A stretch of DNA of 5,509 nucleotides from Lentisphaeria bacterium (GTDB lineage: Bacteria; Verrucomicrobiota; Lentisphaeria; Victivallales; GWF2-50-93), in NCBI GenBank assembly GCA_020056205.1, contig JAGVIF010000269.1:1-5509 (forward strand). Direction: 5' to 3'. The translations under genes were made by a program, and so were the position numbers. How positions within the stretch are numbered: position 1 is the first letter of the stretch; each line of letters starts with the position of its first letter. Positions 5,309 to 5,509 of the stretch are shown here, one piece after another. The notes under the pieces were generated by a model. That model was not told the DNA's origin. It was given only the letters and a program-made list of their open reading frames with translations, and made no database searches.

Positions 5309-5323
5309 CGTCCCGGAGGGACG
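5309..5323 (+). repeat. REP-like hairpin CGTCCC-GGA-GGGACG
   Basis: CGTCCC (5309-5314) and GGGACG (5318-5323) are perfect complements around GGA. It is compact and GC-rich in an AT-rich surrounding, and is the first of three closely spaced hairpins. It has no T-run. Confidence 0.65.
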
Positions 5324-5335
5324 CGTTGGGAATAG

Positions 5336-5355
5336 GCAGGCGTTTCAACGCCTGC
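5336..5355 (+). repeat. REP-like hairpin with perfect 9-base arms
   Basis: GCAGGCGTT (5336-5344) pairs exactly with AACGCCTGC (5347-5355) across TC. It lies 12 bases after the previous hairpin. The pair resembles palindromic REP/BIME-type units; the class assignment is inference. No T-run follows, which argues against an intrinsic terminator. Confidence 0.7.
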
Positions 5356-5375
5356 ATAAATGCATAAATAAAATA

Positions 5376-5395
5376 CGCATGCCGTCAGGTATGCG
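5376..5395 (+). repeat. Third hairpin of the cluster
   Basis: CGCATGCC (5376-5383) pairs with GGTATGCG (5388-5395) with one G-T wobble, around loop GTCA. It is 20 bases from the second hairpin. Confidence 0.55.
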
Positions 5396-5509
5396 GCGAA
5401 ATTAAAAATGTCCAATATGATGATATACTCTATAAGGCTTAAAATTGCGCATAGACGAGTTAGATTGCGGATTGGATTTTTTCGTTCCGACTGATGGGCG
5501 ATATGAATA

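Larger units (their letters stand above)
4957..5509. other. Repeat- and hairpin-rich region without a credible gene
   Basis: After the RDD gene there are 553 bases with no supported gene. The content in order is a stretch of unclear origin (4957-5032), two perfect inverted repeats (5033-5115), a small hairpin followed by TTTT (5127-5145), A/G-rich filler with an 8-base tandem array (5150-5223), a third related inverted repeat (5236-5260), three compact hairpins (5309-5395), and about 110 bases (5396-5509) in which I recognise nothing. No promoter with both hexamers is convincing. Confidence 0.75.

Noticed and set aside
5407..5493. Short open frame starting ATGTCCAATATGATG
   Set aside because: It has only about 28 codons, with no ribosome binding site and no recognisable motif.

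Overview
The window is bacterial chromosome. It carries the 3' end of a trigger factor gene, then clpP and clpX in the classical tig-clpP-clpX order, a roughly 590-base intergenic stretch packed with short degenerate repeats, an unusual two-domain nucleoside diphosphate kinase-like gene, a GYF_2/RDD membrane protein gene, and a repeat- and hairpin-rich gene-free tail of about 550 bases. All genes are on the + strand. The proteins are typical Gram-negative-type sequences with many AAA and ATA codons. The mix of a GYF_2+RDD protein, a long tandem NDK and intergenic DNA made of 6-9 base degenerate repeats suggests an uncultured lineage of the PVC/Omnitrophota kind (Lentisphaerae, Kiritimatiellota or Omnitrophota). 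This placement is an impression from protein style, not a proof.

Positions 1-2449 are the proteostasis block. Trigger factor is a ribosome-bound chaperone; ClpX unfolds proteins and feeds them to the ClpP peptidase. ClpP follows directly on tig with a strong ribosome binding site, and the clpP stop and clpX start overlap by one base, so the three are almost certainly one operon. The trigger factor frame is interrupted by an in-frame TGA at 411-413. The conserved C-terminal residues continue in the same frame to a second TGA at 519-521, so this copy is either truncated by a nonsense mutation or carries a base error.

Positions 2450-3038 hold no credible gene. They contain arrays with periods of 6, 7, 8 and 9 bases, two copies of a GGAG-plus-palindrome element, and a 14-base perfect inverted repeat just upstream of the next gene.

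Positions 3039-4956 hold two genes 7 bases apart. The first has a degenerate NDK-like N-terminal domain fused to a C-terminal NDK domain that keeps the phosphohistidine motif but carries two insertions. The second is a small membrane protein of unknown function.

Positions 4957-5509 hold two adjacent perfect inverted repeats (15 and 16 bp arms), a third related copy of the same motif, an 8-base tandem filler like that in the first intergenic region, and a cluster of three compact hairpins resembling REP elements. I see no defence system, CRISPR array, transposase, tRNA or rRNA. The most interesting material is the interrupted tig, the inserted tandem NDK and the intergenic repeat families.
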